Assembly (NCBI GenBank): GCA_000432135.1
Contig: HF990630.1
Coordinates: 1 to 6,882 of the forward strand
Length of the DNA stretch: 6,882 nt
Source: Firmicutes bacterium CAG:124
GTDB taxonomy: Bacteria; Bacillota; Clostridia; Oscillospirales; Oscillospiraceae
Direction: 5' to 3'
The translations under genes and the position numbers were made by a program. Shown here one piece after another: positions 4,736 through 6,882 of the stretch; positions within the stretch are counted from its first letter, which is position 1; each line of letters opens with the position of its first letter. The notes under the pieces are model-generated. The model had not been told where the DNA came from and ran no database searches. It saw only the letters and a list, made by a program, of their open reading frames with translations.

Positions 4736-6127
4736 ATGCAGTATGATGTCATTATCATCGGCGCAGGCCCCGGAGGAATTTTCTCGGCGTATGAGCTGTC
4801 GAAGCTCTGTCCGGAGAAGAGGATCGCCGTATTTGAAGAGGGCCAGCCGCTCGAAAAGCGCAGATGTCCCATTGACGGGAAGACTGTCAAGCACTGCGTC
4901 GGCTGTCCGACGTGCGCGATCATGAACGGCTTCGGCGGCGCGGGCGCGTTTTCCGACGGAAAATATAACCTGACGAATGACTTCGGCGGCACGCTCTATG
5001 AATATATCGGCAAGAAGCAGGCCATGGAGCTGATGCACTACGTCGACGAGATCAACGTCAGCCACGGCGGCGAGAACACGAAGCTGTATTCCACGGCCAA
5101 CAGCGCGTTCAAGACCCGCTGTCTGCAGTGCAATCTGCACCTGCTCGACGCGTCCGTCCGGCACCTCGGGACGGATATCAATTTTGTCGTGCTGAAAAAT
5201 CTCTTTGCCGAGCTGGAGCCGAAGGTCGACTTTTACTTCCGCACGCCCGTGCGGCAGGTGCTGGCAACGGACGGCGGATATGAGATCGTGACCGATAACG
5301 GAAGCTTCTCCTGCAAGCAGTGCATCGTCTCCGTCGGCCGCAGCGGCAGCAAATGGATGGAGAGCGTGTGCCGCGAGCTGAACATCGAGACGAAGTCCAA
5401 CCGCGTCGACATCGGCGTGCGCGTCGAGCTGCCCGCCGAGATCTTCAAGCACCTGACCGACGAGCTTTATGAGAGCAAGATCGTCTACAAGACCGAAAAA
5501 TATCAGGATCTCGTGCGCACGTTCTGCATGAACCCGAAGGGCGCGGTCGTGACAGAGAACACGAACGGCATCGTGACCGTCAACGGCCACAGCTATGAGG
5601 ACCCGGCCAAGCAGACCGAGAACACGAACTTCGCCCTGCTCGTCTCCAAGCACTTTACCGAGCCGTTCAAGGATTCCAACGGCTACGGCGAGTCCATTGC
5701 ACGGCTTTCGAATATGCTGGGCGGCGGCGTGATGGTGCAGCGCTTCGGCGATCTCATCCGCGGCCAGCGCTCGACGCAGAAGCGCATCGACAAATCCTTC
5801 GTCACCCCCACGCTGACGGCTACGCCGGGCGATCTGTCGCTGGTCATCCCGAAGCGCATTCTCGACGGCATCATCGAGATGATCTACGCGCTTGACAAGA
5901 TCGCCCCCGGTACGGCGAACGACGATACGCTGCTTTACGGCGTTGAGGTCAAATTCTACAACATGGAGGTCTCCGTCGACGAGAATCTGGAGACGGCGCA
6001 CAAGGGCCTGTTCATCATCGGCGACGGCAGCGGCATCACGCATTCCCTGTCCCACGCCTCCGCCAGCGGCGTCTATGTCGCGCGGCACCTCGCGGCGCAG
6101 AGCACGGAGGCTCCGACCGCGCCATAG
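4736..6127 (+). CDS. FAD-dependent oxidoreductase, COG2509-like, cysteine-rich
   Basis: This 463-residue flavoprotein resembles the uncharacterised FAD-dependent dehydrogenase family COG2509. The N-terminal Rossmann motif VIIIGAGPGG is at 5-14 and ends its second strand in E34/E35. The C-terminal FAD motif GLFIIGDGSGITHSLSHA spans 424-441. Between them are an unusual cysteine array, C44, C54, C57 and C60 (CVGCPTC), and CxxC pairs at C129/C132 and C193/C196. These could bind metal or form redox disulfides. No signal or membrane segment is seen, so it is cytosolic; substrate and electron partner are unknown. AAAGGA at 4721-4726 lies 9 bases before the ATG. The last eight residues (STEAPTAP, from 6101) fall where the opposite strand encodes a MATE fragment, so the natural C-terminus may have been replaced. 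Confidence 0.85.
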   Translation: MQYDVIIIGAGPGGIFSAYELSKLCPEKRIAVFEEGQPLEKRRCPIDGKTVKHCVGCPTCAIMNGFGGAGAFSDGKYNLTNDFGGTLYEYIGKKQAMELMHYVDEINVSHGGENTKLYSTANSAFKTRCLQCNLHLLDASVRHLGTDINFVVLKNLFAELEPKVDFYFRTPVRQVLATDGGYEIVTDNGSFSCKQCIVSVGRSGSKWMESVCRELNIETKSNRVDIGVRVELPAEIFKHLTDELYESKIVYKTEKYQDLVRTFCMNPKGAVVTENTNGIVTVNGHSYEDPAKQTENTNFALLVSKHFTEPFKDSNGYGESIARLSNMLGGGVMVQRFGDLIRGQRSTQKRIDKSFVTPTLTATPGDLSLVIPKRILDGIIEMIYALDKIAPGTANDDTLLYGVEVKFYNMEVSVDENLETAHKGLFIIGDGSGITHSLSHASASGVYVARHLAAQSTEAPTAP

Positions 6128-6630
6128 ACCATCAGCCGCTTCGCCGCCCGGTAAGCCCCATCGTAATTCTCGCCGCCAAGACGCTTTCCGACGATCACGC
6201 CCGCAGCCTGCGACAGGCCGCACAGCGCGCCGATCGCCAGTCCCTGTATGGGCGCGGCCAGCGTCATGGCGGCGCTTTGCTCCGTGCCCATGCGGCCATA
6301 GATGGCCGCGTAGACGTTCTCGCCCAGACTCCAGCTCGCCTCACAGACGAACAGCGGCAGCAGCACGGACGCGAGAAAGCCGTCGCGCAGCGTATGTCCC
6401 GCGTACTTCGGATGGTCGTTGACGAACACGCCGATGATCCCGGAGCTGTTGCGGGCCAGCAGGATGCCCGCCATGCTGGGGATGTACCGCCGCTTTTCGA
6501 GCAGCGCCGTCACGCGCTGCACCGTCTCGTCCGAGACCTTGTTCGTCTTCCCGTGTATCACGTTGGAGACGGTCGCCGTGCTCAGGCCCAGCTCCTCCGC
6601 GATATCACAGATGCGTACACGCTCCTGCAT
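6073..6630 (-). CDS. LacI-type DNA-binding domain fused to a MATE fragment
   Basis: The ORF encodes 185 residues. Residues 1-60 are a typical LacI/GalR headpiece: the helix-turn-helix ICDIAEELGLSTATVSNVIHG (7-27) and the hinge region RRYIPSMAGILLARNSSGIIGV (47-68). Residues 69-90 look like the start of the periplasmic-binding-like effector domain (NDHPKYAGHTLRDGF), which should continue for about 250 residues. Instead, from about residue 91 the sequence becomes MATE-like (EASWSLGENVYAAIYGRMG, GLSQAAGVIVGKRLG). GGGGGAG at 6636-6642 is the ribosome site, and a good minus-strand promoter lies upstream. Family LacI proteins are 320-345 residues, so effector binding and most dimer contacts are missing. 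The reading frame survives the junction. It overlaps the oxidoreductase 3' end by 55 bases on the opposite strand. A real deletion fusion and an assembly chimera are both possible. Confidence 0.75.
   Translation of the reverse strand: MQERVRICDIAEELGLSTATVSNVIHGKTNKVSDETVQRVTALLEKRRYIPSMAGILLARNSSGIIGVFVNDHPKYAGHTLRDGFLASVLLPLFVCEASWSLGENVYAAIYGRMGTEQSAAMTLAAPIQGLAIGALCGLSQAAGVIVGKRLGGENYDGAYRAAKRLMVYGAVGASVLCAARCRAT
6100..6360 (-). pseudogene. Internal fragment of a MATE-family efflux transporter
   Basis: Residues 91-177 of the fused ORF read as a MATE transporter piece: hydrophobic segments around SLGENVYAAIYGRMGTEQSA, TLAAPIQGLAIGALCGL and VYGAVGASVL, with the family-typical GxxxxxxVGxxLG-like loop and a basic AYRAAKRLM stretch. 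It resembles the beginning of one of the two six-helix halves, probably the second, out of about 450 residues. Both ends are cut, by LacI sequence at about 6360 and the oxidoreductase gene at about 6100, so it cannot be a working transporter. Confidence 0.7.
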
Positions 6631-6654
6631 GTGATCTCCCCCGTTTCTGCTGTT

Positions 6655-6683
6655 ATTTTATCCGTCCTGCGCAGAGAAGTCAA
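6655..6683 (-). promoter_or_regulatory. Promoter of the LacI-type gene
   Basis: On the minus strand TTGACT (6683-6678), a 17-base spacer and TAAAAT (6660-6655) make a near-consensus promoter. The start would be near 6648, leaving a leader of about 18 bases that holds the ribosome site. Confidence 0.8.
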
Positions 6684-6724
6684 AGGCAGCATAGGCAAAA
6701 TCACCGGATTTCGGAAAAAGATAC

Positions 6725-6753
6725 TTGTGTTCTGCGGCGGTTTCGCATATGAT
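6725..6753 (+). promoter_or_regulatory. Promoter of ddl
   Basis: TTGTGT (6725-6730), a 17-base spacer and TATGAT (6748-6753). Transcription would begin near 6760, after the in-frame ATG at 6754, which supports the TTG start. This promoter is divergent from the LacI-type promoter, with 41 bases between their -35 boxes, where a shared regulator could act. Confidence 0.6.
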
Positions 6754-6804
6754 ATGTATGCTGACCGCTTTTTGATCTGCGGCGGCGGAAAAGAGGAGCC
6801 TGTT

Positions 6805-6882
6805 TTGAAAAAACTGAGCGTTTGTGTGCTCTTCGGCGGCGTTTCGTCGGAGCATGAAGTCTCGCTGCGGTCAGCAGAATCT
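6805..6882 (+). CDS. ddl: D-alanine--D-alanine ligase, N-terminal part
   Basis: Ddl joins two D-alanines with ATP for the peptidoglycan pentapeptide in the cytosol. Only 26 residues lie in the window. They carry the family N-terminus (VCVLFGGVSSEHEVSLRSAES), in which the glycine pair and the SSEHEVS block are diagnostic. The start is read as TTG at 6805 because GAGGAG (6793-6798) stands 6 bases before it and the protein then begins two residues ahead of the first strand, as is normal. An in-frame ATG at 6754 would add 17 residues, lacks a ribosome site and overlaps the promoter. The gene continues past the window edge. With glmM it makes a second wall-precursor gene here, although they are not in one operon. 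Confidence 0.85.
   Translation, partial: MKKLSVCVLFGGVSSEHEVSLRSAES

Noticed and set aside
4715..6223. 502-residue open frame on the minus strand
   Set aside because: It is antisense to the oxidoreductase, whose FAD motifs, ribosome site and promoter are clear. Long antisense frames are expected in GC-rich genes with biased third positions, and the predicted protein is low-complexity and matches no family I know.

Overview
The window reads as GC-rich Firmicutes DNA, most likely an Oscillospirales-type clostridium. The signs are Gram-positive-style AAGGAGG ribosome sites, RuvC/RuvA/RuvB/GlmM sequences of the Firmicutes type, a clostridial CxxC-x17-CxxC zinc-ribbon protein, and palindromic GC-rich intergenic repeats. 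The lineage is inferred from this impression, not from a search.

Region 1 (1-3847) is one tightly packed plus-strand operon: a 60-residue single-pass membrane protein, ruvC, ruvA, ruvB and glmM. Stops and starts touch or overlap (TGA-T-ATG, TAATG), or are separated by 12-22 bases. RuvA and RuvB move Holliday junctions and RuvC cuts them. GlmM makes glucosamine-1-phosphate for peptidoglycan. ruvB is broken near its 3' end: a C-rich insertion of about 28 nt, with C runs of 4, 5, 6 and 7, shifts the frame, yet the winged-helix C-terminus stays intact in the next frame.

Region 2 (3848-4735) holds a consensus promoter (TTGACA-N17-TATAAT) with an A/T-rich UP-like stretch, a leader of about 213 nt, and a 92-residue protein with two four-cysteine zinc sites, closed by a clear intrinsic terminator. 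A second promoter follows, with an extended -10. Its leader of about 215 nt carries GC-rich hairpins, two of them inverted copies of each other with a compensatory base-pair change.

Region 3 (4736-6882) holds a 463-residue cysteine-rich FAD-dependent oxidoreductase (COG2509-like). Convergent to it is a minus-strand ORF that joins the DNA-binding end of a LacI-family repressor in frame to an internal piece of a MATE transporter. That piece runs into the end of the oxidoreductase gene. Last, divergent from the repressor, is the start of ddl (D-alanine--D-alanine ligase) with a TTG start.

The main anomalies are the C-run ladder in ruvB, the LacI-MATE chimera, the covarying hairpin pair, and the strong promoter with its long leader before the zinc-ribbon gene. 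I do not see a convincing new multi-gene system. Both broken loci could be real rearrangements or assembly errors, and read mapping would settle which.
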